NCBI RefSeq assembly: GCF_029714285.1
Contig: NZ_CP121662.1
Span: 248,001 to 312,000 of the forward strand
Length of the DNA stretch: 64,000 nt
DNA from: Rhizobium sp. CB3090
GTDB lineage: Bacteria; Pseudomonadota; Alphaproteobacteria; Rhizobiales; Rhizobiaceae
Direction: 5' to 3'
Shown here: piece by piece, positions 38,159 to 48,483 of the stretch
Layout: the number at the start of each line of letters is the position of its first letter
How positions within the stretch are numbered: the stretch's first letter is position 1
The notes under the pieces: generated by a model
The model's input: the letters and a program-made list of their open reading frames with translations, nothing else
What the model was told of the DNA's origin: nothing
Databases searched by the model: none
Position numbers and translations under genes: made by a program

Positions 38159-39301
38159 ATGAAGTCTCTTGGTAACATCCGGCGTTCCTTCGCGCCGTGG
38201 GCCGATCCTACGGCAAGGCCTTATATTTCCTTCAAGAACGTCACCAAGAAGTTCGGCGATTTCACCGCCGTCGCCAATCTTTCCCTGGATATCTACAACC
38301 GCGAATTCTTCGCCCTGCTCGGCGCATCTGGCTGCGGCAAATCCACGTTGCTGCGCATGTTGGCAGGCTTCGAACAGCCGACGACGGGCGAGATCGTCCT
38401 CGACGGCCAGAACCTTGCGGGCACGCCGCCCTATCGCCGTCCCGTCAACATGATGTTCCAATCCTATGCGCTTTTCCCGCACATGACGGTGGAAAAAAAC
38501 ATCGCCTTCGGGCTGCGCCAGGACGGCATGCCGAAAGCGGAGATCGCCGAGCGCGTCGCACAGATGTTGAAGCTCGTGAAGCTGGAGCAATTTGCCAAGC
38601 GCAAGCCGAACCAGCTCTCCGGCGGCCAGCGCCAGCGTGTGGCGCTCGCCCGCTCGATCGCCAAGCGGCCGAAGGTGCTGCTGCTCGACGAACCGCTCGG
38701 CGCGCTCGACAAGAAGCTGCGCGAGGAGACCCAGTTCGAGCTGATGGACCTGCAGCAGAGCCTCGGCCTTACCTTCGTCGTTGTCACGCACGACCAGGAG
38801 GAGGCGATGACCATGGCCGACCGCATCGCCGTCATGAGCCATGGCAGGGTCGTGCAGGTGGCGACGCCGGCGGAGATCTATGAAGCTCCGAACTCCCGCT
38901 TCGTCGCCGACTTCATCGGTGACGTGAACATTCTCGACGGCAATGTGACGCGTGCAAATGGCGGCACCGTCGAGATCGCTGTCGACAATGGTTTCACCCT
39001 GCGCACGGCAACCGGCGAAATGCCCATCGAAGGCAGCCGCGCCGGCTTCGCCATTCGGCCGGAGAAGCTGCGTGTCACGCCGCGCCCGCCGGCCAACGCC
39101 TCCGTCAACGCCGCCGAGGGCGAAATCTGGGATATCGCCTATCTCGGCGACATGACGGTCTTCCACGTCAAGCTGAAAAGCGGACAGGTCGTGAAGGCCT
39201 CGTCGCTGAATGCGGTGCGCGCCGTGGAGGAACCTTTCGCCTATGATCAGGACGTCTGGGTCTCCTTCGACGAAAATGCCGGCGTGCTGTTGAAGGATTG
39301 A
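38159..39301 (+). CDS. potG: Polyamine ABC ATPase, PotG type
   Basis: ATPase of the polyamine importer, 380 residues. Seen are Walker A GASGCGKSTLLRML, signature LSGGQRQRVALARSI, Walker B VLLLDEPLGALDKKLRE, H-loop VTHDQEEAMTMADR and a C-terminal TOBE domain. The motif PYRRPVNMMFQSYALFPHMT is typical of PotA/PotG. It overlaps the start region of potH by a few bases, so coupling is likely. Confidence 0.92.
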   Translation: MKSLGNIRRSFAPWADPTARPYISFKNVTKKFGDFTAVANLSLDIYNREFFALLGASGCGKSTLLRMLAGFEQPTTGEIVLDGQNLAGTPPYRRPVNMMFQSYALFPHMTVEKNIAFGLRQDGMPKAEIAERVAQMLKLVKLEQFAKRKPNQLSGGQRQRVALARSIAKRPKVLLLDEPLGALDKKLREETQFELMDLQQSLGLTFVVVTHDQEEAMTMADRIAVMSHGRVVQVATPAEIYEAPNSRFVADFIGDVNILDGNVTRANGGTVEIAVDNGFTLRTATGEMPIEGSRAGFAIRPEKLRVTPRPPANASVNAAEGEIWDIAYLGDMTVFHVKLKSGQVVKASSLNAVRAVEEPFAYDQDVWVSFDENAGVLLKD

Positions 39302-39303
39302 TC

Positions 39304-40215
39304 ATGAGGACGCTCGGTTCTGCCATCTATCAGCGCCTCGTCATCATCATTCCCTATGCCTGGCTGCTGATTTTCTTTCTCGCGCCCTTCCTGATCGTCT
39401 TCCGCATTTCGCTGTCGACGAAGGCGCTCTCGGTTCCGCCCTATGATCCGGCTTTCAACTGGTCGGACAGTTTCAGCGATTGGTGGGACAAGCTGCAGAG
39501 CATGTCCTTCGACAACTACACCTGGCTGGCCGGCGATCCGCTCTATTTCAACGCATATGTGCAGAGCCTGAAGATTTCAGGCATATCGACGATCCTGACG
39601 CTGCTCATCGCCTATCCCATCGCCTACGGCATGGCGCAGGCGGCGCGCAGCATTCGCCCAACGCTGTTGATGCTGGTCATCCTGCCGTTCTGGACGAGCT
39701 TCCTGATCCGAGTCTATTCATGGATGTCGATCCTGAGCACCACGGGTTTGCTCAATCAACTGCTGATGACACTCGGCATCATTCATGAGCCGCTGGTGAT
39801 CCTCAATACCAATACGGCTGTTTATATCGGCATGGTCTATTCCTATCTGCCCTTCATGGTGCTGCCGCTCTATTCCTCTCTGGAAAAGATGGACGGCACG
39901 CTGATCGAGGCGGCGCAGGACCTTGGCTGCACGCCGATCGGCGCTTTCTGGCGCGTGACCTTCCCCTTGTCGGTCCCCGGCGTCATCGCCGGCTGCATGC
40001 TCGTTTTCATCCCCGCGGTCGGCGAATTCGTCATCCCCGATCTGCTTGGCGGCTCCGAAACGCTGATGATCGGCAAGGTGTTGTGGAGCGAGTTCTACGG
40101 CAACACCGACTGGCCGCTGGCGTCCGCGGTGGCGACCATTCTGCTGCTCGTGCTGGTGGTGCCCATCGTCTTCTTCCAACATATGCAGGCGAAAGCCGAT
40201 GAGAAGGGGAGATAA
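39304..40215 (+). CDS. potH: Polyamine ABC permease, PotH type
   Basis: First permease of the polyamine importer, 303 residues from ATG 39304; an overlapping TTG at 39298 is also in frame. Six membrane helices and the EAA loop EAAQDLGCTPIGAFWRVTFP (near residue 205) are visible. The N-terminal helix and the following segment WLLIFFLAPFLIVFRISLS are those of PotB/PotH. It sits between potG and potI with no gap. Confidence 0.91.
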   Translation: MRTLGSAIYQRLVIIIPYAWLLIFFLAPFLIVFRISLSTKALSVPPYDPAFNWSDSFSDWWDKLQSMSFDNYTWLAGDPLYFNAYVQSLKISGISTILTLLIAYPIAYGMAQAARSIRPTLLMLVILPFWTSFLIRVYSWMSILSTTGLLNQLLMTLGIIHEPLVILNTNTAVYIGMVYSYLPFMVLPLYSSLEKMDGTLIEAAQDLGCTPIGAFWRVTFPLSVPGVIAGCMLVFIPAVGEFVIPDLLGGSETLMIGKVLWSEFYGNTDWPLASAVATILLLVLVVPIVFFQHMQAKADEKGR

Positions 40216-40218
40216 GAC

Positions 40219-41034
40219 ATGAGCCGCTGGTCTCGCTTCAATATCATTTCCGTGACACTCGGCCTTGCCTTCCTGTATTTGCCGATCCTGCTGCTGGTCA
40301 TCTATTCGTTCAACGCGTCGCGGCTGGTCACGGTCTGGGGTGGCTTCTCGACGCAATGGTATAGCCATCTGCTTCGAAACAATGACATGCTCAACGCCGC
40401 CTGGCTGACCGTGCGCATCGCCGTGTTTTCGGCGACGATCGCCACCGTGCTCGGCACACTGGCGGCGCTGACGCTGGTGCGTTACACGCGCTTTCGCGGT
40501 CGCATCCTGTTTTCCGGCATGATCTATGCGCCGCTGGTCATGCCCGACGTCATCACCGGCCTGTCGCTGCTGCTGCTCTTCGTCACCGCCGGCCTCGATC
40601 GCGGTTTCTGGACGATCGTCATGGCGCATACGACGCTGACCATGTGCTTCGTCGCGGTCGTGGTGCAATCCAGGCTTTTGAGCTTCGATCGCTCGATCGA
40701 GGAGGCGGCGCTCGATCTTGGTGCGCCGCCGGTGCGTACCTTTTTCGAGATCACGCTGCCGATCATCGCGCCGGCCGTATTCTCCGGCTGGGTGCTGGCG
40801 CTGACGCTGTCGCTCGACGACCTGGTGATCGCCACATTTGCTTCGGGGGCAGGCGCCAAGACATTGCCGATGCTGATCTACAGCCAGGTGAAGCTCGGCG
40901 TGACGCCTGAGATCAACGCCATCTGCACCATCCTGATCGGCGTCGTCACCGTCGGCGTCATCTGCGCCTCGCTCGTGACCAAGCGCCGCGAAGTGCAGCG
41001 CCAGAGGGACGAGCAGGCGGCGGCTGCGGCGTAG
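40219..41034 (+). CDS. potI: Polyamine ABC permease, PotI type
   Basis: Second permease of the polyamine importer, 271 residues, starting 3 bp after potH. About six membrane helices. Motifs seen are YLPILLLVIYSFNAS at the start and EEAALDLGAPPVRTFFEITL as EAA loop, both characteristic of PotC/PotI. Last gene of potFGHI; a RIME-like element lies just downstream. Confidence 0.91.
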   Translation: MSRWSRFNIISVTLGLAFLYLPILLLVIYSFNASRLVTVWGGFSTQWYSHLLRNNDMLNAAWLTVRIAVFSATIATVLGTLAALTLVRYTRFRGRILFSGMIYAPLVMPDVITGLSLLLLFVTAGLDRGFWTIVMAHTTLTMCFVAVVVQSRLLSFDRSIEEAALDLGAPPVRTFFEITLPIIAPAVFSGWVLALTLSLDDLVIATFASGAGAKTLPMLIYSQVKLGVTPEINAICTILIGVVTVGVICASLVTKRREVQRQRDEQAAAAA

Positions 41035-41056
41035 CGCAAAGCACGCCGTTGGTCGC

Positions 41057-41121
41057 GCTCTATCCCTTTGTTTTTACGCATTCCGGACGGAAAACCGCTT
41101 CGCACTTTTCCTGGAACTGCT
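41057..41121. repeat. RIME-type intergenic palindrome, copy 2 (partial)
   Basis: About 65 bp matching the right part of the element at 23749-23845 (GCATTCCGGACGGAAAACCG identical). The left palindrome is missing. It fills the gap between the convergent potI and asmA-like genes and ends at the base before the asmA-like stop codon. Confidence 0.78.
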
Positions 41122-43023
41122 CTATTGTTGCTGCGACTGCTGGCCGGGCTTATGCAGCAGTGTCGTGACCGGCGAGATCACCGGGTCCGGCCATGTGCCG
41201 CCGATGAAGAAGGGCAGCATCGGCAGTTCCGTCGCATTGGCCGGATCGCTCGCCTGCATCGTGCCCGACAGCGCCAGCCCGTTGCTGCGGAAGGGGATGA
41301 CGCCGTTCAGCATCACTGTTTCGTTGCGCCCCACGATCTTGGCATCGTGAACCTCGACCGATCCCTTGGCAAAGCTTGCATCCACGTCCAGGCTGTCGAA
41401 GTCGAAGGACGTGTCGGCGATGTCGCTCATCCGGAAAAAGGCCTTGTCGGACGCAAGCGCACGGAAGGCGGAGATGTTGAACTGCCGGAAGGAACCGGTG
41501 GCCGAGGTGAAATGCATCTTGCCGGCGACATCGCTGAGATTGGCGGCCCAGATCGGCTTGGAAGTACTGAGCGAAAGGTCCAGGGATCCTGTCGTCAGCG
41601 GCAGAGGCCCTGCAAGGTTGAGGCGGGTGAAAAGCCCGCCGAAATCGGCATTGTGGATGGATATCTGCAATTTGCCGCCACCACCGAAGTCGCCCTGCGT
41701 GACCTCCAGATGGGAGGTGAGTTCTCCACCTTCGAAGCCGCTGTCGCCGATATCGAATTTTGCCTTGCCGCCCGCAACCAGCAGGCTGGCACCGATATCA
41801 TCGAACTGAAAGGGACCGAGCACGGCTTTGTTCGACGACAGGCGCATATCCAAGTCCAGGCGCTGCAGCGGATTGCCGTTGAGCAATGCGTCGATGGCGG
41901 TATCGGCGGCGAGTCGCATGGAGAAGGCGGCCAGGAACGGATTGAGGTTCATCTGGTCGAAGGCGAGCGTTCCGGAAATCTTCGGCTTGCCGCCCTTCGT
42001 ATAGCTCAGATCCATGACGCCGGACGCGGCGGAATCGTTGACCTTGAAGTTCAGATTGTTGAAGCGAAGGCCGTTCGGGATCGCCGCGACGTCGGCATTG
42101 AGAGAGACGTTCTGCAGCGTATCGGCCGCCGGCAGATGTTCTCCGCTCCACGCCAGGAAAGAAGGCACATTCGGCACGCTCAGATTCAGATTTCCAGCGA
42201 GCGCGGAGAGATTGGAAATGCTGGTGGCCCCGGCATAAGTCCAGTTGATCAGCGGCGAGGAGAAGCTTGTCTTCGCATCGACGCTTTTGCCGGCAAAGAG
42301 CAGAAGAGGTTGGGTGGAATTGAAATCGATCTTGACATCCTGACCGTTGAGCCGCGCCAGGATGACGGCAGTCATCGCCCCGGACAGCCGCGGCCAGGAG
42401 ATGTCCGCATTCACGCTGCTCATCTTGTAAAGGTTGCCGCTGCGATCGTCCGTCATCTCGACGCTGCCGTCTTCGATCGTCAGCATGCCGATGACGGCAT
42501 CCTGATCCTTTCGCATCGGCATGCCCTGGTTGGAGGATGTCTCCACCCGTTCGATTGCCTTGGACAGCAGCCCCTCGTTCGTCCAGTCGATCAGACCGGT
42601 CTCGTCGCGCCGGATATAGATGATCGGCCGCAGAAAATGGAATTCATGAAAATGCGCGTGCCCGCGTAGCGCTGCAAACAGCGAGAAGTCCGCCGAGAGG
42701 CTGTCGACATGGCCGAGCACCTTGCCATTTTTCGTCGGTTCGCGGATGGTCACCTGATTGAGTGTCACGCGTGGCGTCGGCCAGAATTCCAGCGTCGGCG
42801 TGCCCTCGATCTGGGCTTGATATCCGGTCCAGTCCGACAGCGCATCCTCGATGCCCGCACGCACCAGGCCGCTGGAAATCAGAAAAGGAGCGGTTGCTCT
42901 GAAAACGGCGAAGACGATGATGATGGTGAGAAGGACGATACCCGTGGTGCGCGCAACGGCAGGTAGCCAGCGCGATGCCGATCGCATCGTCATCAGCCAC
43001 TTCTTATTCCTCGACGCTCTCAT
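41122..43023 (-). CDS. AsmA-family envelope protein
   Basis: A 633-residue protein with one N-terminal membrane helix (TTGIVLLTIIIVFAVFRATA) and a long periplasmic beta-rich region ending in an AsmA-like C-terminal domain. AsmA relatives bridge inner and outer membranes and are implicated in lipid transport. ATG 43023 is chosen since residues before it (frame open to 43101) have no family similarity; the ribosome site is poor in both cases. The Gln-rich C terminus abuts a RIME. It is divergent from acsA2. Confidence 0.75.
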   Translation of the reverse strand: MRASRNKKWLMTMRSASRWLPAVARTTGIVLLTIIIVFAVFRATAPFLISSGLVRAGIEDALSDWTGYQAQIEGTPTLEFWPTPRVTLNQVTIREPTKNGKVLGHVDSLSADFSLFAALRGHAHFHEFHFLRPIIYIRRDETGLIDWTNEGLLSKAIERVETSSNQGMPMRKDQDAVIGMLTIEDGSVEMTDDRSGNLYKMSSVNADISWPRLSGAMTAVILARLNGQDVKIDFNSTQPLLLFAGKSVDAKTSFSSPLINWTYAGATSISNLSALAGNLNLSVPNVPSFLAWSGEHLPAADTLQNVSLNADVAAIPNGLRFNNLNFKVNDSAASGVMDLSYTKGGKPKISGTLAFDQMNLNPFLAAFSMRLAADTAIDALLNGNPLQRLDLDMRLSSNKAVLGPFQFDDIGASLLVAGGKAKFDIGDSGFEGGELTSHLEVTQGDFGGGGKLQISIHNADFGGLFTRLNLAGPLPLTTGSLDLSLSTSKPIWAANLSDVAGKMHFTSATGSFRQFNISAFRALASDKAFFRMSDIADTSFDFDSLDVDASFAKGSVEVHDAKIVGRNETVMLNGVIPFRSNGLALSGTMQASDPANATELPMLPFFIGGTWPDPVISPVTTLLHKPGQQSQQQ

Positions 43024-43187
43024 GATCCAACTCAGACTTTCATACTGATAGCGCTGATATGCCTGCGTTTGCCGGATATAGGAAATGATCGGCGGATGCA
43101 AACATTGTACAGCGGGATTACGGATAACTCAGTGACTTTATAATGCGCTGCAGCATGGTATATAGGCCGAAAACGGGAGGAGATAAC

Positions 43188-45140
<1,953 letters not shown>

Positions 45141-45350
45141 CATCCCCTTAAAACTTATGGGCAAACGCTGACCTATGGCTGGTAACCCGGCGTTAAGAGA
45201 GATTGGTCAAAGGTAAAGTCCAACTTGGGGCTGTTCGTATGAGTTAGGACGGCTTGGAGCCGTGAGGTTCCCGAGACATGACGTTGATCGACTCGAGCTC
45301 TTGTTAGGCAGCATAGACCTTAAAGGCAGCGCTATTAGCTGCCTTTTTTT
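45141..45350 (+). ncRNA. Candidate sRNA or attenuated leader upstream of the DEAD-box gene
   Basis: No coding frame is convincing between acsA2 (ends 45140) and the DEAD-box start (45493). The stretch contains a 6-bp hairpin ACGGCT/AGCCGT (about 45249-45263) and ends in a perfect intrinsic terminator at 45322-45350. A terminator in this place requires a transcript that starts between 45141 and about 45280. I did not find a clear promoter, so the 5' end is unknown and the interval given is the maximum. Confidence 0.45.
45322..45350 (+). terminator. Intrinsic terminator 143 bp before the DEAD-box gene
   Basis: AAAGGCAGC (45322-45330) pairs perfectly with GCTGCCTTT (45338-45346) around GCTATTA, and the T tract continues to 45350. 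It is too far (180 bp) from the acsA2 stop to be an ordinary 3' end of that gene, and it lies upstream of the helicase gene. Confidence 0.88.
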
Positions 45351-45492
45351 CGTGGTGCGTCGCACAAATACGCGCTTGCTCTGTACAATGGCTTGCCGAC
45401 CAAGTATGTGCACGCCTGAAGAAGAGGCCTGCAACGTGCGGGCCACGACGATCCGCGCCGGCTGGCGCGTGAAGAATTCCGAAAGACAAGAT

Positions 45493-47412
45493 ATGACCGA
45501 ATTCGAAGGCATCGTTCCTGCGATCGCCCAGGCTTTGGCAAAGCGCGGTTACGAAGCGCTGACGCCGGTACAGAAGGCCATGCTCGATCCTGGCCTGACC
45601 GGCAAGGACGCATTGGTTTCGGCCCAGACGGGCTCCGGCAAGACGGTTGCCTTCGGCCTGGCGCTGGCGCCCAGCTTGCTGGAGGGTGCCGAGCGCTTCG
45701 GCCTCGCCGGCACGCCGCTGGCATTGGCGATCGCGCCGACCCGCGAACTGGCGCTGCAGGTGCAGCGCGAATTGGAATGGCTGTATGAGCTGACGGGCGC
45801 GACCATCGCCTCCTGCGTCGGCGGCATGGATATGCGCACCGAAAAGCGCGCGCTCGAGCGCGGCGCGCATATCGTCGTCGGCACGCCGGGCCGCCTTTGC
45901 GATCATATCCGCCGCAATTCGCTTGACATCTCCGGGCTCAAGGCCGTGGTGCTGGACGAGGCCGACGAGATGCTCGATCTCGGCTTCCGCGAGGATCTCG
46001 AATTCATCTTGGAAACTGCGCCGGCGGAGCGGCGGACACTGATGTTTTCGGCAACCGTGCCGCGTTCGATCGCCAAGCTCGCTGAAAATTACCAGCGCGA
46101 CGCCATGCGCATCGCCACCGCCTCGGAAGCCAAGCAGCATGTCGATATCGATTATCGCGCCCTGGCGGTCGTCCCGAGCGACAGGGAAAACGCCATCATC
46201 AACGTTCTTCGCTATTACGAAGCACAGAACGCCATCGTCTTTTGCTCGACGCGTGCCGCGGTCAACCATCTGACCGCGCGCTTCAACAACAGGGGCTTTG
46301 CCGTCGTTGCGCTCTCGGGCGAGCTCAGCCAGAGCGAACGGACCCACGCGCTTCAGGCTATGCGCGATGGCCGCGCCCGCGTCTGTATCGCGACCGACGT
46401 CGCCGCCCGCGGCATCGATCTGCCCGGTCTGGAACTGGTGGTTCATGCCGACCTGCCGACCAATCCGGAAACCCTGCTGCACCGTAGCGGCCGCACCGGA
46501 CGCGCTGGCAACAAGGGCGTCAGCGCCCTGATCGTGCCACTTAGCGCCCGCCGCCGCACCGAGCGCCTGCTGGAAGCTGCCCGCATCCGCGCCACCTGGG
46601 CAAAGCCCCCATCGGCCGACGAAGTCAGCCAGCGAGACGATGAGCGTCTTCTCGCCGACCCGGTCTTTGCCGCACCGCTTGCCGAAGACGAGCAGTCGAT
46701 CGTGCAGCAATTGCTGCAGCGCCACGGCGCGGAGCAGGTTGCCGCTGCATTCCTGCGGCAGTATCGTGCCGGCCATTCCGCGCCTGAGGAACTGCAGGAC
46801 GTACCGGCCGAAGGCGACCGCAGAAAGCCGCGCCGGGACGATTTCCCCGTCACTCACCACGACGGACCATCCGCGGGACGAAACGATTTCACCGACGGCG
46901 TCTGGGTGTCGCTCTCGGTTGGCCGCAAGCAGAATGCCGAGCCGCGCTGGCTGATCCCGATGCTCTGCCGCAATGGCAACCTGACCAAGCGCGACATCGG
47001 CGCCATCAAGATGCAACCCGAGGAAACCTTCGTCGAATTTTCGCAAGAAGGCGCCGAACGCTTTCTGTCGGCGATCGGCCCGGGCAAGACTTTGGAAAGA
47101 GGCATCCGCGTCAAGCCCCTTGCCGGCATACCGGATTTTTCGCAGGCCAAGCGGGAAGGAACCTACGGCAAGAAGAAGCCCTTCGCCGACAGGGATGCCC
47201 GTCCCAAGGAGAGCGGCAAGCCGAAATGGAAGTCCGACCGCAAACCGGAACGGGCGCATGCAGGCGAGGGCAGTGTCTCCGAGCGTTCGGACAAGAAGCC
47301 TTGGGCAAAGAAACCGGGCAAGCCGAGTTTTGCCAAGAACGACGGCCCCCCTAAGGGCGGTAGGCCGAATTCAAGGGCCGCGCGCAAGGCCGCGAAGGTG
47401 CGAGGGGAGTAG
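45493..47412 (+). CDS. DEAD-box RNA helicase with DbpA-type RNA-binding domain
   Basis: A 639-residue ATP-dependent RNA helicase. All core motifs are visible: AQTGSGKT (motif I), PTRELALQVQ, TPGRL, VLDEADEMLD (DEAD, motif II), FSATVP (III), ARGIDLP (V) and HRSGRTGRAG (VI). A DbpA-like RNA-binding fold follows at about residues 475-555 (start DGVWVSLSVGRKQNAEPRWL), then a long Lys-rich disordered tail. DbpA-type helicases act in 50S ribosome assembly; here the rRNA specificity is inferred. Start 45493 matches homologues. A diverged copy of the 3' end of this gene is present at 49933-50029. Confidence 0.92.
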   Translation: MTEFEGIVPAIAQALAKRGYEALTPVQKAMLDPGLTGKDALVSAQTGSGKTVAFGLALAPSLLEGAERFGLAGTPLALAIAPTRELALQVQRELEWLYELTGATIASCVGGMDMRTEKRALERGAHIVVGTPGRLCDHIRRNSLDISGLKAVVLDEADEMLDLGFREDLEFILETAPAERRTLMFSATVPRSIAKLAENYQRDAMRIATASEAKQHVDIDYRALAVVPSDRENAIINVLRYYEAQNAIVFCSTRAAVNHLTARFNNRGFAVVALSGELSQSERTHALQAMRDGRARVCIATDVAARGIDLPGLELVVHADLPTNPETLLHRSGRTGRAGNKGVSALIVPLSARRRTERLLEAARIRATWAKPPSADEVSQRDDERLLADPVFAAPLAEDEQSIVQQLLQRHGAEQVAAAFLRQYRAGHSAPEELQDVPAEGDRRKPRRDDFPVTHHDGPSAGRNDFTDGVWVSLSVGRKQNAEPRWLIPMLCRNGNLTKRDIGAIKMQPEETFVEFSQEGAERFLSAIGPGKTLERGIRVKPLAGIPDFSQAKREGTYGKKKPFADRDARPKESGKPKWKSDRKPERAHAGEGSVSERSDKKPWAKKPGKPSFAKNDGPPKGGRPNSRAARKAAKVRGE

Positions 47413-47420
47413 TCCACGTT

Positions 47421-47443
47421 GCCGCGCTTCATAGAGGCGCGGC
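47421..47443. terminator. Hairpin after the DEAD-box gene
   Basis: GCCGCGC (47421-47427) pairs perfectly with GCGCGGC (47437-47443), 9 bp after the stop codon. No T tract follows. The 252-bp gap to chrB also holds TTGACA at about 47554 that could be a -35 element of chrBA. Confidence 0.5.
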
Positions 47444-47664
47444 CCGCTCTCTATCGCAGTTATTTTGCCGCAACAGCCATGTTACGGTCACCGTATGAGT
47501 CGGCGACGGAAGTTGAGAAAATATCTGCTTAGCACGGCAGGCGGTTATTCGGCTTGACATTGGGATCACGTCGAGCAGAAGATTGTCCCATGGGGTTGCG
47601 ATCACCCCACGAGGCTACGGCTGAAGAATCGCGTCCTAGAACCCGAGCCAACGGAGGACGCGCT

Positions 47665-48477
47665 ATGCCGTCATTTCTGGAAATCACACCCGACAAGCTG
47701 AATCGTATTATCGGCACGCCCAACTTGCCGACGATCATAGACGTCCGCAACGACGAGGATTTCGCTGCCGATCCCCGGCTTATTCCCGGCTCGATCCGTC
47801 GTGACTACCGAACCGTAACCGACTGGGCGAACGAATTGGCTCGGCCAGCCATCATTCTCTGTCAGAAGGGACAAAAGCTCGGACATGGAGTTGCTGCCTA
47901 TCTTCGTGTCTTCGGAAAGGAGGCGGAGGTTCTCGAAGGCGGCTTCGAGGCATGGCGGAGCGCGAAGGGCGTGCTGGTCCCCGAGGAGAAGTTGCCTGCC
48001 CGAGATGCCAAAGGGCGGACCGTTTGGGTAACAAGAGCTCGGCCGAAGATCGACCGCATCGCTTGCCCTTGGCTGATCCGGCGTTTCATCGATCCGTCAG
48101 CGATCTTCCTTTTCGTCCCGGCAGTCGAAGTCTTAGCCGTCGCTGATCGTTTCAACGCGATGCCCTTCGACATCGAGGATGTCTTCTGGAGCCATCGGGG
48201 CGAGCTGTGCACCTTTGATGTGATGATCGAGGAGTTCGGCCTCGGCACTGAGCCTCTCCTTCATCTTGCAACCATTGTTCGAGGCGCCGATACCGCCCGA
48301 CCCGACCTGGCACCTGAAGTCTCCGGACTGCTCGCGGCCTCGCTTGGGCTTTCGCGGATGTTCAACGACGATTTGGAGCAATTGGAAGCCGGCATGACGC
48401 TCTATGATGCCTTCTATCGTTGGTGTCGTGACGCGACGGAAGAGACGCACAACTGGCCCAACCCGAGGAAGGTATGA
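47665..48477 (+). CDS. chrB: Rhodanese-ChrB fusion, chromate resistance
   Basis: A 270-residue two-domain protein. Residues 1-110 form a rhodanese-like domain (NLPTIIDVRNDEDFAADPR, active-site loop ILCQKGQKLGHGVAAYL with the cysteine kept). Residues about 115-270 are a ChrB C-terminal domain (WVTRARPKIDRIACPWLIRR). ChrB proteins regulate or aid chromate resistance, and the rhodanese may handle sulfur or reduce chromate; the latter is a guess. ATG 47665 has ACGGAGGACG upstream. It lies 6 bp before chrA, forming a chrBA operon. Confidence 0.88.
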   Translation: MPSFLEITPDKLNRIIGTPNLPTIIDVRNDEDFAADPRLIPGSIRRDYRTVTDWANELARPAIILCQKGQKLGHGVAAYLRVFGKEAEVLEGGFEAWRSAKGVLVPEEKLPARDAKGRTVWVTRARPKIDRIACPWLIRRFIDPSAIFLFVPAVEVLAVADRFNAMPFDIEDVFWSHRGELCTFDVMIEEFGLGTEPLLHLATIVRGADTARPDLAPEVSGLLAASLGLSRMFNDDLEQLEAGMTLYDAFYRWCRDATEETHNWPNPRKV

Positions 48478-48483
48478 GAGACG

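Noticed and set aside
45304..47259. 651-codon frame opposite the DEAD-box gene
   Set aside because: The sense strand holds all helicase motifs; the antisense frame has none.
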